DNA from: Streptomyces canus
GTDB taxonomy: Bacteria > Actinomycetota > Actinomycetes > Streptomycetales > Streptomycetaceae
NCBI RefSeq assembly: GCF_001514145.1
Contig: NZ_KQ948668.1
Span: forward strand, 124,001 to 188,000
Direction of reading: 5' to 3'
DNA length: 64,000 bases
The notes beneath the pieces were generated by a model. It was not told the DNA's origin, did not search any database, and was given only the letters and a program-made list of their open reading frames with translations. The translations under genes and the position numbers were made by a program. Below are positions 1 to 7,214 of this stretch, piece after piece (positions within the stretch are counted from its first letter, which is position 1; the number at the start of each line of letters is the position of its first letter).

Positions 1-2
1 CC

Positions 3-539
3 CTGTGCGTACTCGACGGCGACGACATCGTGTACGTCGCCAGGGTGCCCGCGCGCCGCATCATGACCGCGGCGATCACCGTCGGCACCCGTTTCCCGGC
101 CCATGTCACCTCGGTCGGTCGGGTGATCCTCGCCCACCTGCCGCAGGAGGAGCTCGAAGTACGCCTAGCCCACGCCGAGTTGACCCCGCTCACCGCCCGC
201 ACCCTCGTCTCCGCCGACCTTCTGCGGGCGGAACTCGACCGGGTACGCCGACAGGGGTACGCCGTCGTCGACCAGGAACTGGAAGAGGGGCTGCGCTCGA
301 TCGCCGCCCCGGTGCGGGGCCGGGGCGGCGAGGTGGTGGGGGCGGTCAACGTCCCCGTGCAGGCGGGGCGTACGACACTGGCCGCGCTGCGGCGGGACCT
401 GCTGCCGCCGCTGCTGGAGACGGTCGCGGGCATCGAGGCCGATCTCGGGATGGCTACAGGTCAAGTACCAGTTTCTTCCCGCGGCACCGGGACACACAGA
501 TCATCATCGTCTCCCCGGCCTCCCGCTCCTCGTCCGTGA
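3..539 (+). CDS. IclR-family transcriptional regulator, C-terminal part (truncated by window edge)
   Basis: Only the effector-binding domain of an IclR/PcaR-type repressor is present; the N-terminal winged helix lies before base 1. The visible part has the family pattern of an oxidised-substrate sensing GAF-like domain (FPAHVTSVGRVILAHLP, then a loop with QGYAVVDQELEEGLRSIAAPV, then VVGAVNVPV). It is convergent with the vanAB genes, so control of vanillate or protocatechuate use is a reasonable inference. The recognisable family sequence ends near base 465. The last 25-30 residues are Ser/Pro/Arg-rich and lie antisense to the end of vanB, so the native stop may have been lost or the extension may be unstructured. 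Confidence 0.85.
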   Translation: MCVLDGDDIVYVARVPARRIMTAAITVGTRFPAHVTSVGRVILAHLPQEELEVRLAHAELTPLTARTLVSADLLRAELDRVRRQGYAVVDQELEEGLRSIAAPVRGRGGEVVGAVNVPVQAGRTTLAALRRDLLPPLLETVAGIEADLGMATGQVPVSSRGTGTHRSSSSPRPPAPRP

Positions 540-1392
540 GCACCGAGTCCCGGTGGTCCGGTGTGCCGTCGAGGACGTCGGTCTCGCAGGTGCCGCAGGT
601 GCCCTCGGTGCACGAGAACAGCACCTCCACGCCCGAGGCGCGTACGGCGTCGAGCACGGAGACGTCCGGGGCCACGGTGACCGTCGTACCGGTCTGTGCC
701 AGTTCGACCTCGAACTCCGTGTTCTCACCGGCCGGTTGCTCCTTCGGCGTGAACCGCTCCACGTGCAGCAGTCCGGCCGGGCAGCGCTCCTCCACCGCGT
801 CGAGCAGCGGGCCGGGCCCGCAGCAGTAGACGAGGGTTCCCTCGGGGACGCCGTCAAGCACCGACGCCAGGTCCAGGAGACCCGTCTCGTCCTGGGGAGC
901 GACGGTGACCCGATCCCCGTAACGGCTCAACTCCTCGGTGAACGCCATGGATTGGCGCGTCCGCCCGCCGTACAGCAGCGTCCACTCCGCGCCCTCGGCC
1001 TCCGCCGCCGCGAGCATAGGGAGGATCGGGGTGATGCCGATTCCGCCCGCGATGAAGCGGTAGGCGGGTGCGGGCCGCAGCGCGAAGTGGTTGCGCGGCC
1101 CGCGCACCCTGACCTTGTCGCCCTGCCCCAACTGCTCGTGCACATGGGCGGATCCACCGCGCCCCACGGGCTCGCGCAGCACGGCGATCCGCCAGGCGGT
1201 GCGGTCGGCCGGGTCGCCGCACAGGGAGTACTGCCGCTCCAGGCCGGGTCCGAGCACCACGTCGATGTGGGCGCCGGGCTCCCACTGCGGGAGCTGTTCG
1301 CCCAGCGGGTGGCGCAGGGTGAGGGCGAGCACGCCGTCGGCCGCCGCGTCCCTGCGGTCGACGACGAGTTCGGCTTCGTACGCGTCACTCAT
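454..1392 (-). CDS. vanB: VanB-like oxidoreductase (PDR family, FMN/NAD/2Fe-2S)
   Basis: This 312-aa protein is the electron-transfer partner of a Rieske oxygenase. It passes NAD(P)H electrons through FMN and a plant-type 2Fe-2S centre. Visible motifs are RQYS (about 53-56, flavin), GGIGITP (116-122, nucleotide), CGPGPL (191-196) and the C-terminal ferredoxin cysteines C261, C266, C269 and C299. The ATG at 1392 overlaps the stop of the upstream 62-aa gene (ATGA), so translation is probably coupled. The order FMN-NAD-ferredoxin and the length match the phthalate dioxygenase reductase/VanB family. Vanillate as substrate follows from the neighbouring oxygenase and the pca genes 24 kb away; another methoxy-aromatic is possible. 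Confidence 0.88.
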   Translation of the reverse strand: MSDAYEAELVVDRRDAAADGVLALTLRHPLGEQLPQWEPGAHIDVVLGPGLERQYSLCGDPADRTAWRIAVLREPVGRGGSAHVHEQLGQGDKVRVRGPRNHFALRPAPAYRFIAGGIGITPILPMLAAAEAEGAEWTLLYGGRTRQSMAFTEELSRYGDRVTVAPQDETGLLDLASVLDGVPEGTLVYCCGPGPLLDAVEERCPAGLLHVERFTPKEQPAGENTEFEVELAQTGTTVTVAPDVSVLDAVRASGVEVLFSCTEGTCGTCETDVLDGTPDHRDSVLTDEEREAGETMMICVSRCRGKKLVLDL

Positions 1393-1577
1393 GAACTGTT
1401 TCCTTGCGGCTCGTGCGAGGGCGGCTCGTGTCCTTGCGGATGGGCGAGCATCCACTCCCACATCTCGATCGGGTCCTGCGAGGTGTGCTCGCGGCCGCAG
1501 TGACAGGTGCCGTGCAGGACATCGGTGCCCGGCAGCCAGTCGATGCGGTAGATCTCCCCGGTGGGCCCGGCACTCAC
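1389..1577 (-). CDS. 62-aa uncharacterised protein coupled between vanA and vanB
   Basis: A small GTG-start gene sits between the oxygenase and reductase genes with 4-nt overlaps on both sides: GTGA with the vanA stop and ATGA with the vanB start. It encodes 62 residues, including a CxCGREH motif, the acidic/aromatic stretch DPIEMWEWMLAHPQGH and a polar tail. I do not recognise a characterised family. The overlaps and the Cys-His cluster suggest a dedicated accessory protein, perhaps for iron-sulfur or substrate handling, but that is inference. It is a real gene on coupling, codon use and the fit to its neighbours. Confidence 0.75.
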   Translation of the reverse strand: MSAGPTGEIYRIDWLPGTDVLHGTCHCGREHTSQDPIEMWEWMLAHPQGHEPPSHEPQGNSS

Positions 1578-2647
1578 AGGACCTTCTCCACGGGCTTGTC
1601 GCCCTCCTCGACCAGGCGGGCGAGGATACGGCGGGCGGCGAGACCGCCGGTGTCGATGTTGATGCTCAGCTCCTGGTAGCCGGTGCGCTCGGTGCCGAGC
1701 GTCCGCTGCAGCAGGTTGAGCGCGTCGACGTCCTGCATGACGACGGTGTGGTTGTTGCCCCGCAGGAACTCGGTGACCTCGGCGTCCTCGGTCGCCCAGT
1801 CGCGCGAGACCATCCAGAAGTCGTACACGTGGCCGTCGCTCGACGGGGTGATGGCGTACGTGATCTCGGTGTGGAAGCCGTTCGGGTCGCTGCCGTCCGC
1901 CTCGGGGAGCACGCCGACGGGCGCGATCCTGCTGTGCAGCAGATACAGGCAAGGCGCGTGGTACTCGATGTCCTGCCAGCGCGTGATCCGGCCGCTGATG
2001 CCGGTGGACTTGGCGTAGAACGGCGGGCACTCGGCGTCGTCCATGTGCCGGCTCACCCGCACGATGCCCGCGCCCTCGTCGACCTCCGTGGTGATCGGCG
2101 TCTCGGCGACCTCGGGGGTGCCGATGTAGCCGCCGTGCAGATAGGTCTCGTGGGAGAGGTCGAGGAGGTTGTCGACCAGCAGGCCGTAGTCGGCGTCGAT
2201 CGGCTCCATGCCGCGGACGGTGACCCAGCCGGGGGAGTCGAGGTGCCTGGCCCGCGGGATGGTGTCGGCGTCGGCGAGGGCCGGGTCGCCGATCCAGACC
2301 CAGATCAGGGAGTCCAGTTCGACAACGGGGTAGGAGGCGACCCGCGCGGTGCGCGGTACGCGCTTCTGACCGGGCACGTACACGCAGGTGCCCGTCGTGT
2401 CGTACGTGAACCCGTGGTACCCGCACACGAGCCGGTCGCCGTCGAGCCGGCTGGGCTTCTCGTGCAGCGGGAACCGGCGGTGCACACACCGGTCGGCGAG
2501 CGCGACGGGCGTCCCGTCCTCCTCGGTCCGGTAGAACACGAGCGGCTCACCGAGGATCGTCCGGCCGAGCAACTCCTCGCGCCCGACCTCATGGCTGTAG
2601 GCGGCGACGTACCACTGGTTCCTGGCGAACGCGGTCGTGTGCGGCAT
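1574..2647 (-). CDS. vanA: Rieske aromatic oxygenase, vanillate O-demethylase oxygenase subunit type
   Basis: The 357-aa protein has a Rieske site CxH-x18-CxxH (C54, H56, C75, H78) followed by the mononuclear iron site D-x2-H-x4-H (H166, H171) in the sequence LLDLSHETYLH. This is the VanA/PobA group of Rieske oxygenases that demethylate methoxybenzoates, giving protocatechuate and formaldehyde from vanillate. I chose the ATG at 2647 because GGGAG lies about 9 nt upstream and the family begins with a short leader before NQWYVAA. It is the first gene of a three-gene operon. Substrate is inferred from family and from pcaHGBL in the same window. Confidence 0.88.
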   Translation of the reverse strand: MPHTTAFARNQWYVAAYSHEVGREELLGRTILGEPLVFYRTEEDGTPVALADRCVHRRFPLHEKPSRLDGDRLVCGYHGFTYDTTGTCVYVPGQKRVPRTARVASYPVVELDSLIWVWIGDPALADADTIPRARHLDSPGWVTVRGMEPIDADYGLLVDNLLDLSHETYLHGGYIGTPEVAETPITTEVDEGAGIVRVSRHMDDAECPPFYAKSTGISGRITRWQDIEYHAPCLYLLHSRIAPVGVLPEADGSDPNGFHTEITYAITPSSDGHVYDFWMVSRDWATEDAEVTEFLRGNNHTVVMQDVDALNLLQRTLGTERTGYQELSINIDTGGLAARRILARLVEEGDKPVEKVL

Positions 2648-2782
2648 CGTTGCGGCTCCCGTCTGTCGTGGTGGTGGCATCGTCTTGGCCTTCGCAGGGG
2701 CACGGCAACACCGCTTCCGTCTCACGGAAGACGAAGGCCGGACACCGCTGGGGCCGGCTGGGCCATCTAACTGTAAAGAACC

Positions 2783-2811
2783 TTGACAGTCGGATGGTCT
2801 AGTCCAATTAT
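2783..2811 (+). promoter_or_regulatory. Chitinase promoter containing a DasR-type (dre) operator
   Basis: TTGACA at 2783-2788 and AATTAT at 2806-2811 are separated by 17 bp, a near-consensus housekeeping promoter. The spacer holds TGGTCTAGTCCA (2795-2806), one base from the perfect palindrome TGGTCTAGACCA at the core of the DasR-responsive element. DasR is the GntR-family repressor of chitin and N-acetylglucosamine genes in Streptomyces. A repressor bound here would block RNA polymerase directly. Confidence 0.82.
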
Positions 2812-2881
2812 GGGCACCGTTCTTCTTCCCCGCGGTTCTGTCCTTCCGCGTCCCCGCATGCCCTTTCCCCTGGGAGCGTCA

Positions 2882-3961
2882 GTGAGACGACCTGGTCACC
2901 TTCGTGCGTTGCTGTCCTGTCTGAGCGTGAGCGCTCTGTCCGCCGGGCTCGTCGGACTCGGGGGAGGGAGCGCGCTCGCGGCGCCCTCCTCGCCCTTGCC
3001 CTCGGCCTTCGGCAAGCCCCTGCCCGCCCAGGTGGCGGCCCCCTACGTCGAGACGTGGACGGGCGAGAGCCCGGCCGCGCTCGCCGCCGCCTCGGGCAAC
3101 AAGTACCTCACCATGGCCTTCCTTCAGACGGCCACGGCGGGTTCCTGCACCGCCTACTGGAACGGCGAGAGCGATCAGCCGATCTCGAAGGCGTCCTTCG
3201 GCCGTGACATCGCCACCCTCCAGGCACGCGGCGGCGACGCCATCCCGTCCTTCGGCGGCTGGTCCGCGGACACGACCGGCACCGAACTGGCCGACAGCTG
3301 CACCAGCGTCGACGCCATCGCCGGCGTGTTCAAGAGCCTCGTCACGACATACGGCATCAGCCGCATCGACCTCGATGTCGAGGGCGACTCCATCAACAAC
3401 GCCGCCGGGATCGACCGCCGCAACAAGGCGATCGCCAAGGTCCAGCGCTGGGCCGAACGCACCGGCCGCACCGTGCAGTTCTCCTACACCCTCCCGACCT
3501 CCACGACCGGCCTCGCGGCCAACGGCCTCGCCGTGCTCCAGAACGCCGTCGACAACGGCGCACGCGTGGATGTCGTCAACCTCATGACGTTCGACTACTA
3601 CGACGGCGCCACGCACGACATGGCGGCCGACACCAGGACGGCCGCCGAGGGGCTGCACGGCCAGCTCGCCGCGCTCTACCCGCACAAGACCTCGGCGAAG
3701 CTGTGGAGCATGATCGGGGTCATCGAGATGCCCGGCATCGACGACTACGGCCCCGAGGAGACCTTCACCGTCGAGAACGCGGTCGCGGTGGAGCAGTGGG
3801 CCGAGGCCAAGAAGATCAACAGCCTCTCCTTCTGGGCGCTCCAGCGCGACAACGGCGGCTGCCCGGGCACCGGCGGCTCCAACTCCTGCTCCGGCATCGT
3901 CCAGGACACCTGGGCCTTCAGCCACACCTTCGAGCAGTTCACGAGCGGCGGTCACCAGTAG
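2882..3961 (+). CDS. Secreted GH18 chitinase
   Basis: A 359-aa exported glycoside hydrolase family 18 enzyme that should cleave beta-1,4-GlcNAc polymers outside the cell. The GTG at 2882 follows GGGAG by about 5 nt and opens a typical signal peptide: a basic start, a hydrophobic core and a cleavage site near ALA-AP (33/34). An ATG at 2810 overlaps the -10 box, so the longer frame is not used. The catalytic strand reads RIDLDVEGD, giving the D-x-D-x-E triad D163/D165/E167. MTFDYYDG and SFWALQRDN are further GH18 active-site strands. I see no separate chitin-binding domain. The upstream dre predicts control by DasR and induction by GlcNAc. Confidence 0.9.
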   Translation: MRRPGHLRALLSCLSVSALSAGLVGLGGGSALAAPSSPLPSAFGKPLPAQVAAPYVETWTGESPAALAAASGNKYLTMAFLQTATAGSCTAYWNGESDQPISKASFGRDIATLQARGGDAIPSFGGWSADTTGTELADSCTSVDAIAGVFKSLVTTYGISRIDLDVEGDSINNAAGIDRRNKAIAKVQRWAERTGRTVQFSYTLPTSTTGLAANGLAVLQNAVDNGARVDVVNLMTFDYYDGATHDMAADTRTAAEGLHGQLAALYPHKTSAKLWSMIGVIEMPGIDDYGPEETFTVENAVAVEQWAEAKKINSLSFWALQRDNGGCPGTGGSNSCSGIVQDTWAFSHTFEQFTSGGHQ

Positions 3962-3977
3962 CGGAACGCCTCAGGGC

Positions 3978-4018
3978 GGCGAGGGCCCGGTGCGCGGAGT
4001 GCGCACCGGGCCCTCGCC
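3978..4018 (+). terminator. Strong hairpin after the chitinase gene
   Basis: An 18-bp perfect stem (3978-3995 paired with 4001-4018) with a 5-nt loop begins 17 nt after the chitinase stop. There is no U-tract, which is usual for Streptomyces terminators. It separates the chitinase transcript from the sugar operon that follows. Confidence 0.85.
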
Positions 4019-4039
4019 ACACCGATTTCGCTACAAGTT

Positions 4040-4053
4040 CCGAAATTATTCGG
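4040..4053. promoter_or_regulatory. Inverted repeat upstream of the sugar operon, candidate ROK operator
   Basis: CCGAA-ATTA-TTCGG is a perfect 5-bp inverted repeat around an AT-rich centre in an otherwise GC-rich region, about 105 bp before the solute-binding protein start. The operon encodes its own ROK regulator, so autogenous control through this site is plausible. No matching second copy was noticed in the window. Confidence 0.4.
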
Positions 4054-4156
4054 GGCGAGGACCGCCACGTGGCCGAAACACGCGGTTCATAGCGTCGGGA
4101 CACATCACGCCACCGCCCTCAGTACTCGTGAGGAATCTCGTGTCACAGGAGTCCCC

Positions 4157-5455
4157 GTGCCCAACCTCTCCCGTCGCACCGCCCTGCGGCTGACCGCCGG
4201 AATGGCCCTCGGCGCCGCACTTCCCCTGGCCGGCTGCGGGCGCGAAGACGACGCGGCCGCCGCTTCCGGCGCCAAGAAGGTCGACGCGTCCCCGGCCACC
4301 GGCACCGTGAACGTCTGGGCCGCCCAGGGCGACGCCGACGTGCTCGGCACGGTCGTCAAGCCGTTCAAGTCCGCCAACCCCGACCTGGTCGTGAAGACCA
4401 CGCTGATCCCGAACGCGGAGTACTACACCAAGCTCCAGGCGGCGATCGCGGCGGGCAAGGGACCGGACGTCGCCCAGTTCTTCCCCGAGTCGCAGGCGCA
4501 GTTCCTCGACTCGTCGACCCTGCGGCCCGTCCCGGACGGCCTGGTGGATCCGGGCAGCTTCTTCAAGAGCCTCTGGGACGCCGGCGTCGTGGACGACGTG
4601 GCCTACACGGTCCCCTGGTACGCGTACACGTACGCGCTCGTCTACCGATCGGATCTGGCCAAGAAGGCGGGCGTCCAGGCGCCGACCACCTGGGCCGGCA
4701 TGGAACCCTTCCTCAAGGCCCTTCAGGGCGCCGGCGCGGCCCACGCGCTCGGGGCCGACATCGGGTGGGACATCTTCAACGGCCAGGACGTCGCCATGTA
4801 CGCCTGGCAGGCCGGAGGCTCACTCGTCACCTCCGCCGGCAAGTGGAACCTGAACACGCCCCAGATGGTCGACGCCCTCGACTACAACGCGTCCTTCTTC
4901 ACCGCCGGGACCGCCGACACCAGCGGCCCGACCTTCCTGGACGCACAGCCGTACTTCGTCTCCGGCAAGACGGCGAGCATGATCACCGGGCCCTGGGTCA
5001 TCGGCCAGCTCGACACCGCCGCCAAGAAGAACGGCTGGACGGCCTCCCACGTCGCCACCGCCCCCCTGCCCGCCGGAGCGTCGAGCAGCGTCTCCTTCTC
5101 CGCGGGCGGCACCTGGGGCGTCCTCGCCGACAGCGGCAACACGGACGCCGCCTGGAAGCTCGTCCGGCATCTGGCCAAGCCCAGCACGCAGGTCGCGCAG
5201 TACAAGGCGTACGGCTCGCTGCCGGCCGTCATCTCCGCCTGGGACGACCCGGCGATCAAGGGCCAGCCACTGCTGGCCGCCTTCTTCACCCAGCTCAAGA
5301 ACACCCGCGCGTTCCCGCAGGTCAGTACGTGGCAGCAGGTCGCGACCCGGCTGGGCAAGGAGGTGGAGGCCGTCGCCAAGGGCAAGCAGACCGCGGCGAA
5401 GGCGGCCGCGAACATCCAGGCGTACGCCGAAAGCGTCGGCACGGGCACGCAGTGA
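4157..5455 (+). CDS. ABC sugar transporter solute-binding lipoprotein (family 1)
   Basis: This 432-aa extracellular binding protein captures a sugar or glycoside for import. It has a combined Tat and lipoprotein signal: RR at 6-7 and lipobox LAGC with C27. The mature part is a family 1 binding protein (TGTVNVWAAQGD start, GKGPDVAQFFPES, ASMITGPWVIGQL). The GTG start has ACAGGAG 5 nt upstream. The stop overlaps the first permease start (TGATG). It is the first gene of an eight-gene operon. No ATPase gene is present locally, as is common in Streptomyces, where the shared ATPase MsiK energises many sugar importers. Confidence 0.92.
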   Translation: MPNLSRRTALRLTAGMALGAALPLAGCGREDDAAAASGAKKVDASPATGTVNVWAAQGDADVLGTVVKPFKSANPDLVVKTTLIPNAEYYTKLQAAIAAGKGPDVAQFFPESQAQFLDSSTLRPVPDGLVDPGSFFKSLWDAGVVDDVAYTVPWYAYTYALVYRSDLAKKAGVQAPTTWAGMEPFLKALQGAGAAHALGADIGWDIFNGQDVAMYAWQAGGSLVTSAGKWNLNTPQMVDALDYNASFFTAGTADTSGPTFLDAQPYFVSGKTASMITGPWVIGQLDTAAKKNGWTASHVATAPLPAGASSSVSFSAGGTWGVLADSGNTDAAWKLVRHLAKPSTQVAQYKAYGSLPAVISAWDDPAIKGQPLLAAFFTQLKNTRAFPQVSTWQQVATRLGKEVEAVAKGKQTAAKAAANIQAYAESVGTGTQ

Positions 5456-6396
5456 TGACCACGACTCTCGCTCCGGCCACCAAGAGGGCCACGGCCGTAC
5501 CGAAGACGGCTGCACACAAGGCGTCCCGCGCCCGCCGCACCGCCGTCGCCTGGCTCTTCCTCGCCCCCTTCGGCCTCGTCTTCCTGGTCTACACGGCCAT
5601 CCCCACGGTCGCCGCGCTCGCCCTGAGCCTCACCGACATCCGCGGCGCCGACCTGCGCACCCCGTTCGCCGTCGACTTCACCGGCGTCGACAACTACCTG
5701 CGGCTGTTCCAGGACGACACCTTCGTACGGGACATCCTCAACACCGCCCTCTTCGTGGCCGTGGGCGTACCGCTGACGATGGGCATAGGTTTCACCCTGG
5801 CCCTCGCGCTGAACTCCGGTATCAGCCGGCTGCGCGGTGTCCTGCGCACCGTCTTCTTCGCGCCCGTCGTCACCAACGTCGTCGCCGTCGCGCTGATCTG
5901 GCAGTACGCCTTCCACATCGACGGCACCGTCAACAAGCTGCTGGGCGCGGTCGGATTCGCCGGACCGAACTGGCTGGACGACCCCGACCTGGCGATGCCG
6001 GTCGTCATCCTGCTCGGCGTCTGGCGCAACTTCGGCATCGCGATGGTGCTGTTCCTCGCCGGTCTCCAGGCCGTCCCGCGGGACGTGTACGAGGCCGCCG
6101 CCCTGGACGGGGCCGGCCGGTGGCGCCAACTCCGGCATATCACCCTGCCGTTGCTGCTGCCCACCACGCTCATGGTCTCCGTCCTGCTGACCGTCTTCTA
6201 CCTCCAGGTCTTCGACGAGCCCTACCTCCTCACCGGCGGCGGCCCGCTCGGCTCCACCGAGTCGGTCGCGCTGTACACCTACCGCCAGTTCGGGGCGGGC
6301 GAGTTCGGGATGTCCTCGGCGGCGTCCTTCGTGACGCTCGCGCTGGTGACCGTGGTGAGCGTCGTCCAGTTCCGGCTGCTGAGGTCCCGCACATGA
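5455..6396 (+). CDS. ABC sugar transporter permease (MalF/UgpA type)
   Basis: The 313-aa integral membrane protein has a cytoplasmic basic N-terminus and about six transmembrane segments. The EAA loop EAAALDGAGRWRQLRHITLP contacts the ATPase. It pairs with the next gene to form the translocation pore. The ATG at 5455 shares one base with the upstream TGA, and its own TGA overlaps the next ATG (ATGA), so the three transport genes are translationally coupled. Confidence 0.93.
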   Translation: MTTTLAPATKRATAVPKTAAHKASRARRTAVAWLFLAPFGLVFLVYTAIPTVAALALSLTDIRGADLRTPFAVDFTGVDNYLRLFQDDTFVRDILNTALFVAVGVPLTMGIGFTLALALNSGISRLRGVLRTVFFAPVVTNVVAVALIWQYAFHIDGTVNKLLGAVGFAGPNWLDDPDLAMPVVILLGVWRNFGIAMVLFLAGLQAVPRDVYEAAALDGAGRWRQLRHITLPLLLPTTLMVSVLLTVFYLQVFDEPYLLTGGGPLGSTESVALYTYRQFGAGEFGMSSAASFVTLALVTVVSVVQFRLLRSRT

Positions 6397-7214
6397 ACCG
6401 TGCCGCCCGCCCCGCGATGTACGCCGCCCTGGTGCTGTGCGCCCTGCTCACGACGCTGCCCTTCGCATGGGGTGTGAGCGGCTCGCTGCGCAGCCTGGAC
6501 GAGATCCGCTCCGACCCCGGGGCCCTGTTCCCGCACCACCTCACCTTCGGCAACTTCACCCGGCTGTTCGAGACCCAGGGCTTCGGCCGGTTCCTGGTCA
6601 ACAGCGTCGTCGTCGCGCTGATCGTGGTGGCCGGGAACATCCTGGCCGCGTCTGCCGCCGGATACGCCCTCGCCAAACTCGACTTCGCGGGCCGGCGGCT
6701 CGCGTTCGGCGCGGTCATGGCGGCGATGATGGTGCCGTTCACCGCGGTGTTCGTCACCCAGTTCGTGATCACCGTGGACCTGGGCCTCGCGGACACCCTC
6801 GCCGGAATCGCCCTGCCCGGCGCCGCGCTGCCCCTGTCGGTCTTCATCGTGCGCCAGTACGCCCTGTCGGTCCCCGACGAACTCCTCGAAGCGGCCCGCA
6901 TCGACGGCGCGGGCGAGTTCCGGATCTTCTTCAGGATCTTCCTGCCGCTGGCCGGTCCCGCCGTCGCCACGATCACGATCATGTCGTTCCTCAACTCCTG
7001 GAACAACTTCATCTGGCCGCTGGTCGTCGCCCAGAGCATGTCCACCTACACCCTCCCGGTCGGCCTCGCCGCCACCAGCCAGGCCGCGGCCCACGTCACC
7101 GACTACGGCCTGCTGCTCGCCGGAGCGATCGTCGTGATGCTGCCGGTGCTCGTGCTCTTCCTCTTCCTGCAGCGGTACTTCGTCCAGGGCATCGCGGGAA
7201 CGGGGCTGCGATGA
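6393..7214 (+). CDS. ABC sugar transporter permease (MalG/UgpE type)
   Basis: The second pore subunit has 273 aa and about six transmembrane helices. Its EAA loop is EAARIDGAGEFRIFFRIFLP and the C-terminus QRYFVQGIAGTGLR is characteristic of the carbohydrate uptake-1 family. It overlaps both neighbours by 4 nt. The genes that follow in the same operon are enzymes rather than an ATPase. Confidence 0.93.
   Translation: MNRAARPAMYAALVLCALLTTLPFAWGVSGSLRSLDEIRSDPGALFPHHLTFGNFTRLFETQGFGRFLVNSVVVALIVVAGNILAASAAGYALAKLDFAGRRLAFGAVMAAMMVPFTAVFVTQFVITVDLGLADTLAGIALPGAALPLSVFIVRQYALSVPDELLEAARIDGAGEFRIFFRIFLPLAGPAVATITIMSFLNSWNNFIWPLVVAQSMSTYTLPVGLAATSQAAAHVTDYGLLLAGAIVVMLPVLVLFLFLQRYFVQGIAGTGLR

Noticed and set aside
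2810..2881. Longer N-terminus for the chitinase from ATG 2810 or 2858
   Set aside because: ATG 2810 overlaps the -10 box and neither ATG has a ribosome site, whereas GTG 2882 has GGGAG and begins a normal signal peptide.
4125..4142. CTCGTG repeated at 12-bp spacing before the solute-binding protein
   Set aside because: Only 6 bp long and overlapping the ribosome-site region; likely chance in this GC-rich sequence.
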